Assembly (NCBI GenBank): GCA_027922465.2
Contig: BQMF02000472.1
Span: forward strand, 1 to 64,000
Direction of reading: 5' to 3'
From: Turritopsis dohrnii
Taxonomy: Eukaryota; Cnidaria; Hydrozoa; Anthoathecata; Oceaniidae
Length of the DNA stretch: 64,000 bases
Below are positions 44,409 through 56,341 of this stretch, piece after piece. Position numbers and translations under genes: made by a program. Position 1 is the stretch's first letter, and every line of letters begins with the position of its first letter. The notes under the pieces are model-generated. The model saw only the letters and a program-made list of their open reading frames with translations, was not told the DNA's origin and did not search any database.

Positions 44409-46044
44409 ATGGCAGACAGCTCATCCACGTCAAAGCAACGGCTTTCTGGAAAGCTCCCCAAAAAAATTTTAACATTGGAAGAAAAAGTTAGTCTTCTAGA
44501 CTTTGCTAAAAACAATTCAACACTAGGATGTCAAAAACTTGCAGAAGTACATAAAATTGGAAAGAATGCTGCAGCCAAAATCTTAAAAAATGAAGATAAA
44601 ATACGTAAACAACACAAGGCTTTTCATGAAAAGACAAGGAAACGAGTTCGGTATGGAAAATACCACGAACTAAATGAAATTCTTTTAGAATGGTATAAAA
44701 GATGTTGTGCTTCAAACATTTTCCCAAACGGAACAATGCTGAAGGAGGAAGTAATGTGTATCAAAGACAATCTTCAAAATAGTGACTACGATGACTTTTG
44801 GGCCTCAGATGGATGGATTGATAGATGGAAATCCTTTTATTCGATCAAAGAGCGGCGTATTGTAGGTGAAGCACGTGATGTTTCTGGGGAGACAATAACG
44901 TCTTGGATGGAACGAGTAAATGAATTAACTGAAGGATACGATTTAAAGGATATCTGGAATATGGATGAGTCCGGGTGCTTCTTTAAGGCTTTACCCGAAA
45001 GAGGTTTGGTGCAGAAAGGAAATCCATCAAAAAGTGGAAAGAAGTCCAAGCAAAGATTCACGGTGGCTTTTTTTGTGAACGCCGCTGGCGATAAGGTAGA
45101 CAAACCAATCGTGATAGGGAAAAGTTATGTCCTACGTTGCTTCAAACAGTTAAAAGATCCTTCCGGTAGATGTCCATTACTTTGCAAATCCTAAGTCTTG
45201 AATGACATCAGAGATCATCGTTGCCGTAATATCACGTTTAAACCGAAAACTTTCATCCGAGCAAAGGAAAGTTATCCTTTTTTTAGATAATGCAACCTGT
45301 CATCCAGAGTCTATGAAAGATCAATTCTCTTGCTTAAAAGTCATTTTCCTGCCAAAGGATACAACTTCACGACTTCAGCCACTGGATGCCGGAATAATTC
45401 AGAAATTTAAAGTCAAATACCGGAAAAAACTCGTGAAACATGTACTCGCAAGAATCAATGATAAAGATTCAGCGACAGAAATTGTCAAAACCGTCAACAT
45501 CCTTCAAGCTATTCGTTGGTTGCAGCAGTCATGGAAAGAGGTAACCAGTTGAACAATTAAAAACTGTTTTAAAAAATGTGGAATTACCAGACCGGATGAG
45601 GAGTTGACCGAGATTGAGGATTGCGATATTGAATTCGAAGCTCTGGTGTGAGAATTTACCACAGAGATAACGGCTGCAGAGTATGGTAACTTTGATGAAA
45701 TTGTTCATGTGTCCGAGCCTTTAATCAACAACAATGAAATTGATGGGCGAGAGAAAGTCAGAAAAGAATGTATAAATACAGTCCAGCATCAAGAGGAGAT
45801 AATCGAAGTCCCAGACGCAGACAACGATTTGGATGAAGATGAGGTTGCATGCGGTGAAAACTGTGAGGGAAATCTTACTCCTACAGAAGTGATAAGCTTT
45901 CTAGACAGAATTTGTGGCAGCCCTATCATTGACGAAGAAAGTCAAAGTATGCTGTTATCAGTGATGAAAAAAATGGAGGATCTTCAAATATCAAATAAAA
46001 AGCAATCTTTGATCCGAGATTACTTCAAGTCGATTATTACATGA
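44409..46044 (+). pseudogene. Tigger (pogo) transposase, broken
   Basis: ATG at 44409 (MADSSSTSKQ). N-terminal CENP-B-like helix-turn-helix region, then a second HTH_CENPB segment (DDFWASDGWIDRWK), then the DDE_1 core with Asp codons at 44964 (NMDESG), 45286 (FLDNATCH) and 45385 (LQPLDAG). A shift near 45165, a TGA at the site of a usual Trp just before 45202, a stop at about 45550 and another at about 45650 break it. The acidic C-terminal tail ends at 46044. Inactive. Confidence 0.85.
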
Positions 46045-47169
46045 TGTATAAATTTGATAGTTGATCTTTGTTTCAAAGTTGTTGTTCACTTTTTGATATC
46101 AGTTTTATCTCGGAAAAGATTACACAGTTGTTCTTTATTTAGTCTCTGTCTAATTTTCCTCTCAAAATTCAATAAAACAAAGAAAAAACGTTATAAATCA
46201 AAATTAGTTATTTTTTCCGCAAAATCTTGATCTGAGAGTCATTTTTGGGTGCATTCTCTATAAAGCGGACACCTCTCTAAAGCGGACACTTTTTTGCACA
46301 CCAATGGTGTCCGCTTTAGACAGATTCCACTGTATGGTTGAAAGAAAAGACAGTTTTCCATTGGCAGATCAGTTTATTCTCACCCTGATGTTACGTTTTA
46401 ATGTACCCTTTGAGTTGTTGTCTTGCATCAAGAATAAAACAAGGAGCACTGTCATAACATTGTTCTGGAAATGGATAAACACAGTGAATGATAATCTTAA
46501 GTTCTTGGTGAAATTTTGTGAGCAGGATCGGATTTATAAAATCACACTGCCAACATTCAAAGCTAAATTTCCAATATACCTGAAGATGTTACTTATGTGA
46601 AAATGCTTCGTAATTTTCAAGAAAATATATTACACTTTTTAAAATTTTTAGTTTATTGCTTTATAAATTTCCAAAACATACGTGCACAATTGATTGTTTT
46701 GAAATCTACATTGAAGTGCCACGTGGTTTGAAGCCAAGAGCACAATGCTTTATTCAATATAAAAGAAACACAACAGCTCAAGTGTTCATTTACAGCAAAC
46801 CTTTGGGTCAAATTAACTACATTTCAAAAGTTTGGGGAGATAGAGTTACTGATGTGAAATTAATCAGGTAATGTGGTTACATTTTAAGTAATTCTCATAT
46901 GCCTCATGATGAAATTTTCACTGACAGAGGCTTCACCCTTGAAGATGATTTTGCTGCAGAGTGTTCAGCCGAACTTAATATTCCAGCATTTACAAAGAAA
47001 CAGAAGCAAATACCGGCTAGACATTGAGCGTTCCAGAAGGATATCATCTGAGGATTCACATTGAGTGCGTTGTTGGACTGATTCGTAACTGATAAACAAT
47101 ATTGAGGGGAATTTTACCTTTAAACACAATACAAAGTCTGAATTTCATGTTAGCCGGGAAATTCAAACA

Positions 47170-47740
47170 AACGCAGAATCAAAGTGGGTGTTACAAACTT
47201 CCAAAGAAAACTTGAAATTATTGTCAGATAAGCATCCTGAGTAAATGCATAAATTTGACAATCTTTTATTGGAGGGACCTAAAAAAGTCTTGGAAGAATT
47301 TGCCTATGAAAACATTGATCGTGACTTCACAGAATAATAGCAAAGCAAATTGATGCAATTGGCGTTTCTCGCCTTGATGCTGATGGATGACGCCGTATCT
47401 TGACATCTGCCTCATGCACCTCATCAAACGAATATCTTTGTAGTGCAATAGCAGCCATAACAGGAAAGCTATGTTTAAATCTTCAAGTGAATAATGATGA
47501 TTTACTAGATGCTCTGATGGCTTGTAGATTGTAGCCACTCAACAAGAGCCCAGGTATTGGGGTAATTGGAATCGGAGAGGTTTTGAGAAGAATTATCAGT
47601 TGTACAGTAACTAGATCGTTTAAAAACCAAATACAAGAAAGTTCTGGACCATTGCAAATCTTTAGTGGAACATTCGGACTTGAAGTTTTTCAGTCTCTTG
47701 ATAATCAAAGTGTTTCAAATTCTGATGCTCTCCTTCCTTG
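47170..47740 (+). pseudogene. Reverse-transcriptase-like remnant
   Basis: One frame with two stops reads RLDADG, then RRILTSASC, SNEYLCSAIAAITGKLC, ALMACRL, PLNKSPGIGVIGIGEVLRRI and SSGPLQIFSGT. This matches the start of an RT found in many multicopy invertebrate elements ('ACRLIPLDKNPG.RPIGIGEV'). I am unsure of the element class. It is truncated before the catalytic part. Confidence 0.5.
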
Positions 47741-47744
47741 ATTT

Positions 47745-48807
47745 TTTCCCAATCGGAAGCTTTTCAAGGTTTCGCTGGAATGTTTTCAACGTCTGATGGA
47801 TTCACGTTTCGAGCTCTAGCACCACTATTTCTAGGACGACCGCGGCCACAACCTTTCTTCTGATTTGCTGAGTCTTGATTATTCAATGACTGATTGGATC
47901 CTCCTCTGTCTTGACCGCCACGTCCACCACGACTACCTCGCTCACCACGACTAACTCTTCCACCACGACTAACTCCTCTGCCACGACTACCGCCTCCACC
48001 ACGACTACCTCTCCCGCCACGACTACCTCTCCCGCCACGACTACCTCTCCCGCCACGACTACCTCGTCCGCCACGACTACCTCGCCCACTACCGCTACTG
48101 CCTTGCCCACCACCATTTTTAGCAACATCCTTACTTTCTCCTTCGACACTGTTTACTTGTTCTAGTTCTTGATCACTTGAGTCAAAGTCAGGATCTGCGA
48201 TATCATCTATTTCATCATTGTCAACTTGATCAGTCTCAGAACAACTATCGTAACTCTTGGAATTTTTTCAAAAGGGCCTTTTTGCCTTGACCGTAATCTT
48301 GATTGATATGTTTCAATATTGGAAGTCTCATTAGAAAAAGTTATAGGGACTGGATCAAACTGTTTGGAATCACTTTCACTCTGGGATGTTACAGAGCTTT
48401 CAACATCGTCAACATCATCATTGCTTACTGTTTGTTGTTTTACTGGTTCTTCATCATCAGATTCCTCATCTTGAAAGGCACAATCACTGTCCTCTTCACT
48501 GCCCAGAACTGTCAGAATCATCATTTGTGACAAAATCCACAATTTCAGCAATATCATGATATGTTCTTCTGAGAGCCATTTTCAATTTCGCACGAGTTCG
48601 TTTATATTTTTATGATAACCGTAAATCTAGATGTAATTGTTCAAAACCACTCTGGTATGTTTGCCGTGATCGAAAAGTATCTAAGGATAAGATTACAACA
48701 AGAGTTACGCCATCAAAATAATGTCCAGGTCCCGTATTTTGATTTGTTTTCATCACCCGTGTGACGGGTTACAGGGAAATTATAGCCGTGATTTATCACA
48801 GGGTTAA
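47745..48807 (-). pseudogene. Second piggyBac copy: N-terminal part with RGG-like repeats
   Basis: ATG at about 48580 (MALRRTYHDIAEIVDF), similar to the start of the piggyBac transposase at 26884 (MAAAKKVYNDIDEILG). After a frameshift near 48505 come acidic Ser/Asp stretches, then a run of GSRGGR-type repeats (about 47925-48110) and GCGRGRPRN. The DDE domain is missing. The 5' end is marked by TTAA at 48804-48807 with TIR ccctgtgataaatcacgg on the minus strand. Dead and truncated on its 3' side. Confidence 0.65.
47925..48110 (-). repeat. Tandem short repeat coding Gly-Ser-Arg-Gly-Gly-Arg
   Basis: 'cgccacgactacctc' repeats every 18 bases, about ten copies. It codes for an RGG-like stretch on the minus strand; the Thr-rich plus-strand frame is its shadow. 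Confidence 0.7.
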
Positions 48808-49220
48808 TTGGACTTGTGCATTCCTACGGATCTGGGGCAATTCGGAGGTTAAGAGTGTTTGTATCCCATGGTGACACTGCATTTTTGAGTGACTGACAGT
48901 TAATTCATTTTTTCATGGTTAATTTCTGAGTTAAATATTTTTCTGCACCATGCAAATCTCAACAAAAGAAAAAGAGTCACTTGTATGTGCCTTGACTTTA
49001 ATTCCTAATATAAACTGGGGAGTGAATAAATTATCTTACCGTTTCAATAAACAGATAATAAATATCCCAGGTTATATGAAAGCAACATTTAGAGTATCTA
49101 CTAAATAAGGTGATTAATCCAGAATTGTCTAGAACAAGGAAGGTATCCAATATCAGAAAAATACATAAAATCTACATAAAGGTACTCTGTTCAATAATTG
49201 TATTAAACACAACTCTTATA
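48808..49220. other. Non-coding stretch
   Basis: No gene or repeat recognised between the piggyBac end and the Helitron. Confidence 0.5.
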
Positions 49221-50047
49221 TCTATATATTAATAGCCAATTCTCCGTTTGTTTGTCTGTCTGTCACGCAAAATGGTAGATTGAGTTGTGAGCGAAATTAT
49301 TTCTTTTTTTGTGGGCGACGTGAGTTCGAAGCAAATACATTGCAACCCCAATCGAACGTGACTTTTTTTGGCTGATGAACTAATAGGAATAACGTTTCGT
49401 TTTTATTATTTTGTTAGTTTTATATTCCACGTTGACTTGGCTTCGAAAACAATACATCAACTAAATACAAAGAAACTAACTGATAAAACATTTTGGACAA
49501 AAAGCAGCCGTGGGAGAACGTGGTAGCATCTCGGTTTGCCAGTGTATCCTAACGTATTCTTGCCTGACTGTCTGAGACGGGTGAACTTTTTTTTCGAGTA
49601 ATGAAAATGTTTAAAAACCTACAGGTAAAAAAAAATATTATAAAACAAAATATTTCTTTTTGCTTTTGTCGTAATAGTTGTCTTTAATCGATTTCTTTTA
49701 ATCTATATCAGATTGAACGTTTTTTTTATTCACTTGATTCATTTAGCACGTGCCTTTTCTTCTCTCCTCCCGTGTGGTCTTTTTAAGAAGAGAATCCACT
49801 TTCCTATTACGTTTGATAGCACCCATGTTAGAGCGCCTAACTTTTTTTAAACAAAAGTTAATAAAAAGTTGAAGTTTTCTCTCTATACGTTTTGAGTGAA
49901 TTGTTACACTGATAAAAGATTGGTTTTACCAGAGGTTGTGACTTCGAATCTGCTTCTGGTTGAACGAGCCGTTTATAAGGAAATTTGACGTTTTTTGATA
50001 CAGAGCAGGTGGACATGGGCGGCGAGCGACGCCGCCTTGGCGGCTAG
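49221..50047 (+). mobile_element. Complete non-autonomous Helitron
   Basis: Begins TCTATATATTAATAGCC after A (49220) and ends CTAG (50044-50047) before T (50048), the canonical TC...CTRR ends with A/T insertion. A GC-rich hairpin GCCGCCTTGGCGGC sits against the end, with a second overlapping pairing GGCGGC/GCCGCC. 827 bases, non-coding. Pieces of other copies lie at 25700-25800, 31455-31718 and 40302-40754. Confidence 0.8.
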
Positions 50048-50109
50048 TCTATATATTAATAGCTGATTCTCGGTCTGTTTGTCTGAATGTCACGCAAAAT
50101 GGTAGATGG
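50048..50109 (+). mobile_element. 5' end of a second Helitron copy, joined head to tail
   Basis: TCTATATATTAATAGC recurs immediately after CTAG, and the match to 49221-49285 continues to about 50109. There the LINE at 50110 begins. Confidence 0.7.
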
Positions 50110-51720
50110 AAGATGGCGGCAAAGAAGGTCATTCTATTGAATGCTATTCTTATGTTGTTATTTATATTTGGTGGAAATGTTCAGACAGAAAGCAAAAATA
50201 GAAAAGATACGTTAAAGTATAAGTATTATCAAATAAAGGAGTTAGTATCTCGAAAATCTCAAACTCAAAAATATCGTTATTGAAATTGTTGTCAACAAAG
50301 CACAAAATTTACTTTTAGCTACACATTACAGACCTCCGAACACTTAAAAGTATATACCTGCTGATTATAATGAAATATTTGAAAACTCGTTAAATCAATA
50401 TTGTTTGGATTCAAAGGAAGTGATACTCTTAATTGATTTAAACATCGATTACCTTAAGCCACGCAACAATAAAGACATTAAAACATCATTGCTTCGACAT
50501 GGTTTTAATCAGATAATTAACGAGTCAACAGGTATGACAAAACATTCAAAAAGACTCATCGATATTATTGCAACAACAACTCCTGAAACAATCTCACGAT
50601 CCGGCGTAATTGCATCAAGCTTGAGTGATCATGAACTGATTTACTGTGTTAGAAAATTGAACAACAAAAAGTATCCCGCGAAAACTGTTAACTGCCGTAA
50701 TTATCAATCATACAACCCAGATGAAATGAACAATGGTTTTAAGTGTGTTAATTGGTTACCCGTGTTAACTGCTCCAAATGTTAATACTGCCTTAGAAATA
50801 TTCAACGTGATCGTTAAAGATATTTTCGATAAACATGCTCCATTCATTAACAAAAGAACAAAAGGGAGACTATAACAGAAGAAATCAAAATACAAAACAG
50901 ACGAGATAGAGCATTGAAGCATGCGAGAAAGAATAATAGTCAAGTGGACTGGGATAATTACAAGAAACTTAGAAATGAATGTAATATAACACAAAGAAAA
51001 GCAAAAGCGAATTACCACAAAAACCTTATTGAAGATAGCAGTACAAACCCTAAAATGTTTTGGCAAATGGTGAAAAAGGTTTTTCCAACTAAAAGCAACA
51101 ACAAGAATAATACTTCCGTCAATTGTGAAAAGATCAACCTAAAGCTGAACAATTTCAAAAATATTTTTCAAACATTACAAAATTGAAGTCTACGGCTTTC
51201 TAACTAAGAGATTTCGTTTGGAAGCCAACCCAAAATAATTCAAAACGGACAAGGAAAGTTTTTTGTTTTGAATATGTATCAAAACTTTGTTTACGGAACT
51301 TTTTTTTGAGAAAGATGAAAAGAGGAAAAGCTACAGGCCTTTATGGATTACCTGCGGGTATGCTTAAAGACTGTGCTAAATACATCATTGACCCACTACA
51401 CTACATTGTCAATCAGTCATTAAATGCAAGTACTGTACCATCAGCCTGGAAGCATGTCAAAATGTTACCAATCTACAAATCAGGGGACATTAATGCTGTT
51501 AAGAACTTTAGACCCATTTCTGTACTTCTGGTACTTTCATAACTGATAGAAAGAGCTGTACACTCAAAATTATCCCACTATCTTGGGAGAGAAAATTTTC
51601 AGATACCGGAAAAATAGATCAACCCATCTTGCAACAACTTTACTTTACTGATAATATAAGAGATGCTGGAGACAAAGGAATGCTAACAGGAGCCTTGTTT
51701 CTAGACCTTAGTGTAGGACT
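50110..51720 (+). pseudogene. LINE remnant (endonuclease and start of reverse transcriptase)
   Basis: The start MAAKKVILLNAILML at about 50112 resembles the LINE at 39767. In place of the 2A motif it has a decayed GGNVQTESK. The endonuclease C-terminal part lies at 50405-50875 (LIDLNIDYL, RLIDIIATTT, LSDHELIYCVRK). The linker (50880-51186) and RT start (51306-51542, with GKATGLYGLPAGMLK and VKNFRPISVL) follow in other frames, and traces reach about 51720. It has several stops and shifts. Confidence 0.7.
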
Positions 51721-51859
51721 ATGGCTTCACCATATTGTTTAACCTGTATATAGCTTTTTCTTTATTCTTTTTGCTTAGATATTTCATATTCTTTTACTAA
51801 ATAAGAAATAAAAAGTATAAGCAGAACACAATTGTTTATGTGAAATATCTTACAAAATC

Positions 51860-52889
51860 ATGCCGGCTATTGGATGCCCGTATCCTGACTGTACCTTTGT
51901 CACAGACGATGTAGATGCTATTGTTGCTGCCGCACTTCTGACGATCCATAACAACACCCATGTCAATACTGGTTATGCAGCTGCTCCAGCTGACACGAGA
52001 CAGAAGGCCCTGAAAATTGATCACCCTAGGAGAACTGGAATGCCTTCCTTGCGAGATGGAATATGCAAGAGGTACAAGACTGACTGTTGGAGAGATGATA
52101 CAGCAAATCTTCCAATGTTGTGATGGAGACCTTGGTGATAACATTCTGCGCAGCAATCCAGACGCAACCCGAGGAACTGAAAACGAACTGCTTGCAGCCA
52201 TCAAGCGCCTCGCTGTCACCCCTGTTGCCATCAGCGTCCGCAGATCTGATCTACTTTCAATCAAGCAGGACCATGATGAAAATGTTCGCTCATTCTATGC
52301 CAGAATCAATGGAAAGGCAGCAACTTGTGCATATGTAATGAACTGTTCCAGTGCTGAATGCGATGCACAAGTTGATTTCTCGGACAAAATAGTTAAAGAT
52401 GTTTTAATATCCGGACTTTCTGACGATGATATTAGAAAGGACGTTCTTCGATGGTCCGATCTAGATACTAAATCAGTGAAAGACACTGTGACATTTATTG
52501 AATCGAAAGAGATGGCTCGTGATGCCCTCAATAAACAAATGCAACAAGCCAGCTTTACACAAAATAACAAATCCAGCAGGAGCAAGTGTAAGAACTGTAA
52601 CACCGAAATTGATAGATTTACTTGGAGCAAACGCCAGCGTAAAATGATTGATGTTTCTCTTTGCTAACCAGGCTCGAAACAAGCCAATGCCCATAAAATC
52701 AACAAGGATCATCAAAATCCTCAGATCGTAACAACTGATGGATGGAAACAAGCCCCCTCCATGACACATCCTACCCTTAGGCTTCAGCTTACCGTTAACA
52801 AAGACGACTACAACAAATTTGGGGTTACATGCCTAAAGATATCTCCAACACCCATAAGTGTAGTTACAGGCACTGGAGCTCAATCATGT
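51860..52889 (+). pseudogene. Ty3/gypsy-type gag with start of protease, cut by a LINE tail
   Basis: Starts MPAIGCPYPDCTF, a C2H2-like finger (CPYPDC...H.NTH), then a capsid-like part in another frame (52017-52667, with IKQDHDENVRSFYARI) and a Cys-rich block (CKNCNTEIDRFTWSKRQRK). The protease start is altered (VVTGTGAQS where DTGA is usual). It ends at 52889, where a poly(A)-tailed LINE is inserted. It may belong to the same element class as 32760-35800. Confidence 0.65.
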
Positions 52890-53522
52890 TTTTTTTTTTA
52901 AATGAGTTGCTCCCTGCAAGGCCGAAGCCACTACTAGGCAGAAAGCTACAAGATGAGAAAAGGAAGAAGAGTTATAAAGACGGATGGGAGGGATGAGAAA
53001 AGGAAGAAGAGCTATAAAGACAGAGCAAGGTGGCGGTTAACCTTGGATTTAAAAGATTGTAGATCATACTCAGCAGGAAAACAACTATGAGGGAGAGAAT
53101 TCCAGAGGCAAGCAGTCCGAGGGAAAAAGCTAGATGAATAAAAGTTCAGGCAAGTTGGGACCTGAACAGTCAAAGGATGAGAATTCGAAGAGAGGCGAGT
53201 GTTCCGAGAGAAAGTCTTAGGAGAAGGAGTAAGTTGACGCAACTCATCCGAACAATGCCCATGAAAGTATTTATAGAAAAGAGACAGGGAAGCAACGTTT
53301 CTCCGATGTGAGAGGGGGTGAAAATCAGCACAAAGATCAGGGCCAACTAAGTTAACTAAGCGCTTCTGCATACGATCAAGAAGATGAAGACAATGAGCAG
53401 AGGCTCCAGCCCAAAGGTGGCAGCAGTACTCAAGACAAGGGGGAATAGTGGCCTTAAACATGTAAATGATAGATTTAGCCGAAAGTAAGTGACCGACCCG
53501 AAAAAGTGAGCCAAAAAAACTT
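52889..53522 (-). mobile_element. 5'-truncated LINE insertion, RT C terminus with poly(A) tail
   Basis: The minus strand reads FFGSLFRVGH at about 53515, KATIPPCLEYCCHLWAG (53461-53410), PLSHRRNVASLSLFYKY, SFFPRTACLWNSLPHSCF and FKSKVNRHL, ending near 53012, then a short 3' UTR with a pure poly(A) tail (T run 52890-52902). These are the last blocks of a CR1/L2-like reverse transcriptase. It is open in one frame for 149 codons, so a fairly recent insertion. Confidence 0.75.
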
Positions 53523-54971
53523 TGTTGTTGTTGTCAACAAATACTTTCTTTGATTCTGGCGCCAATTGCAAAATGCCAAAAAACATGAGTGTAGCATAAT
53601 GGCGATGCCGTAATCGCATAATGGCGATGCAATTATCTCCTCAATGACAGTTATTGTTTTTGAAAACTCGCCGTAATGATCAGCATCCTCTTCGTATTGT
53701 AATAACTTTTACAAAATCTCAGGACGTTCTCAGAGAGATTCATTTCCATCACAAGAAGACGAAAGACCTGGGCATTGTCGTGCACGTAAAGTATAGTATA
53801 TTTCTCAAGATATGATATTTCTTGTAGTTCGTCTGTTTACCAATTTTGTTGCTTAACGGAATTGGAAGGCCTCTAAGTTCTTATCAATTAGTTCAAAACT
53901 TTTGTTTCGAGAATATTTTGAAATTTTTCTTTCCTTTCGAGTTTCGTTTTGTTTTCTTAACTAACCACACAAGGCAACTTTCAACTGGATATTATATTTT
54001 TTCTATGTTACTTTGATTAATTGAAGTCTAAACCAGCACATTTTTGTGTGTCTCAGGTTGACGTTTCGATGCTTAAGCTGAGCAAGTGGCTGGATGTGCC
54101 CCTAATTCTTCAACATAATAGTAATATGTTGGTTGATTCTCTACCAACGTATGTCTAAACCAGCATGCATTTCTGTATGTGTCTTGAATCGACGTGTTTA
54201 TGCTTGATTCAAGCAAGTGGTTGGATGTGACATTACTAGGATGTTGTATAAAATATAAACAAGAGCCAGATGGCGCAAAACGGTAGCAGCAACTTCACTT
54301 GTCACACAGTAGCTTTCAAAATTTTACTTAAAATTCTAGAAAAGTTCTTTAAAGTTTGTTTTTAGCGAAATCTCACTCGTGGAAAACAGGCATAAACGAA
54401 ATATCTTAAATGATTAGCTAGTGTAAATAGGGTTTAATTATAAAACACCAGCAAATTGATTTATTAAAAGACAAAAGAATTATACATGCGTGAGTTGTGT
54501 AACGTAATTTTTTGAACGTCTTTTTTCATGAGAGCTTATGTAGTAAAAAAAACCAAAAAAACACGCGCTTCTTCGAAAAATAATATGTTTTTAAAAATAA
54601 AATCAAAATTGAATTCGAACAAATAACTGATTGCACAAAGACAGTCCAGAAAGCTAACAAACGCATACGGTAATAAGAAGATCTGAACTGAGGTTTTACT
54701 AACAAGAAAAACAGATCTAATTTCAAATATCAAAGTAGCTACTTTTACTAGCATAAGTAACTAAAAGTTCCAATTTTATTAAACCTATGGATTAATATCC
54801 ATTCCTTCACAAAGAAATTTATTAAGTGATAAAATATCAAACGAAACCTATTTTGAAATGTTTGATATATGCAGAAACTTCGAAAGTTCCAAAGGCTGCG
54901 TTCCTTTATTAGAATTTACATTGCGTTATTAGTTGAGTCTCGCATAGGCTAAACTGCCATTTCGGCCGGAG

Positions 54972-54972
<1 letters not shown>
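53523..54972. other. Non-coding stretch with one direct repeat
   Basis: No gene seen. Two diverged copies of a unit of about 100 bases starting 'gtctaaaccagca' begin at 54026 and 54153. Each ends with 'gcaagtgg.tggatgtg'. The rest is AT-rich. Confidence 0.5.

Positions 54973-55008
<36 letters not shown>
54973..55008. repeat. (AGT)n microsatellite
   Basis: Twelve perfect AGT units. Confidence 0.95.
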
Positions 55009-55699
55009 CCAAGGGTGTTTTAATACGGTATTCGCTTTCGAATGCAAATTGTCTATAAGAATTGTGGCTGCGGAGGAGAACCCATAAAAAATACAATGTA
55101 GGTTACCACATAAAAATACACTACAGATTATAAGAAGGATATTAAAAGTGGTTTATTTTGAGGTTCATTCTTATTGGTTATTGTGATATTTTTGTTCTTC
55201 TTTCTTCGGTTATTTAAGGTCCTAATGTGTTACCCCCCATTTGTGCTACAGAAGTCATCTGTTTGATGACAACTGCCCACTAGACTAGACAACCTGGTGA
55301 AATAAGCCTGTTCTATGTTATGTGTCAAAATTTTGCTCATATAGCATGCCTACGTCACAAGTTTTAGGTCATTTCCAAAAACCACCCATAAGCTGGCTTA
55401 ATTTCCTGCATTTTTGCGAAAATTTAAATTTTCTATAATTGTGTCAGTTTTGCACGAAGGTAGATTTTGATACATGTTTTCGATTTCCGAAATGAAAAAT
55501 TAAAATCGAGAATTTTTTCCGGTAAATTTCTGTTTTTTAAGTTTCATGAAAAAACGTGGCCGGATAAAAATTTTAACCGATTCTGAGAGCCAATTTTCGT
55601 TTTTAATGATAATATGGCTATTTATATCCAAACTATCCGAACAACCCTGTCTGATAAGGGTTAACCTGATGGGTGGGGGGTGGGGTGGGGGATTTCATA
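55009..55699. other. Non-coding stretch with a G-rich tract
   Basis: No gene seen. 55671-55691 has four G runs (GGG, GGGGGG, GGGG, GGGGG) separated by single Ts, a strong G-quadruplex pattern. Confidence 0.5.
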
Positions 55700-56147
55700 C
55701 ACTTTTTTTTATAAGAACCAGATAATTTTGGCTGAGGCTCAGTGTTCTTATTGTTTTGCCAAATTTTAGGCTCATTTGTTCTTATTTTGTTCTTGTGTCA
55801 ATTATAACTTTTGACCTTGAATGCTGTAAAACGCGCACCTCCACAGATCTTCTCAGGCAGGAATAAGAATCCGCGACTATGCTGCACCTGAAGATTTTGA
55901 TGGGATAGAACTAATTTTGATATAAACTTTCTTCTAACATTGTACACATATTTTTTTGTTCATTGGACTACAAAGACTAAACTTTCTTTATGTTATAAAG
56001 TTTAAATTGATTTGATCAATTTCTCATCCTCAAAGTTTTATTGCGTCCTTGGATCCAGCCTGTTCATTGTTCTTAAATTGTTCTTAATTTTTAGGTAATC
56101 TGAGCTTCAGTGTTCTTATAAAATGTGTTCTTATAAAAAAAAAAGTG
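55700..56147. mobile_element. TA-flanked MITE, 448 bases
   Basis: TA|CACTTTTTTTTATAAGAAC at the left and GTTCTTAT(A)nGTG|TA at the right form inverted ends with a TA duplication (55698-55699, 56148-56149). 'cagtgttctta' repeats near both ends. Non-coding. The TA target suggests a Tc1/mariner-type parent. Confidence 0.65.
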
Positions 56148-56341
56148 TAGTGAAAGTTTCATGGAAACTTGAATATTTCATGTCAAATCCCTGATTTACG
56201 ATATTTAATGAACTCATAATATTTTAGACTTGATGGGCAATAGGTACTTCTTATAAAAAAGATGTGACCTCACAAAAGCAGACATTGAATTGAGTCATAT
56301 TAAAACATATAATTTGACCAAACTGTTTTGTTGTTTCTACT

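Larger units (their letters stand above)
43574..46334 (+). mobile_element. pogo/Tigger transposon with perfect 25-base TIRs
   Basis: TA at 43574-43575 and 46333-46334 flanks perfect 25-base TIRs (43576-43600 and 46308-46332) that begin cagtggaatctgtctaaagc. 'aaagcggaca'-type repeats fill both subterminal regions, as is usual for Tigger. It carries a HIRAN-like gene on the minus strand and a broken transposase on the plus strand, divergent from a 140-base shared region. Confidence 0.95.
43130..47120 (+). pseudogene. THAP/ISL2EU-type (Harbinger group) transposase pseudogene, split by a Tigger element
   Basis: The left part (43130-43573) gives a THAP-tail-like DNPSHPDYV, a coiled segment (KLENKLLRETN) and TSLDWNTINSMFNSL. 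After the Tigger (43574-46334) the same protein resumes: FPLADQFILTLMLRFNVPFELL, then IDCFEIYIEVPRGL (about 46690), YKRNTTAQVFI, DEIFTDRGFTLEDDF (about 46920) and HLRIHIECVVGLIRN (about 47050). These are the DDE_Tnp_4 blocks of ISL2EU-type transposases. Stops and frame changes are frequent, so it was decaying before or after the insertion. Confidence 0.7.

Noticed and set aside
47911..48165. Plus-strand Thr-rich frame resembling a mucin
   Set aside because: Shadow of the RGG-like repeats on the minus strand, which lie in a recognisable piggyBac N terminus.
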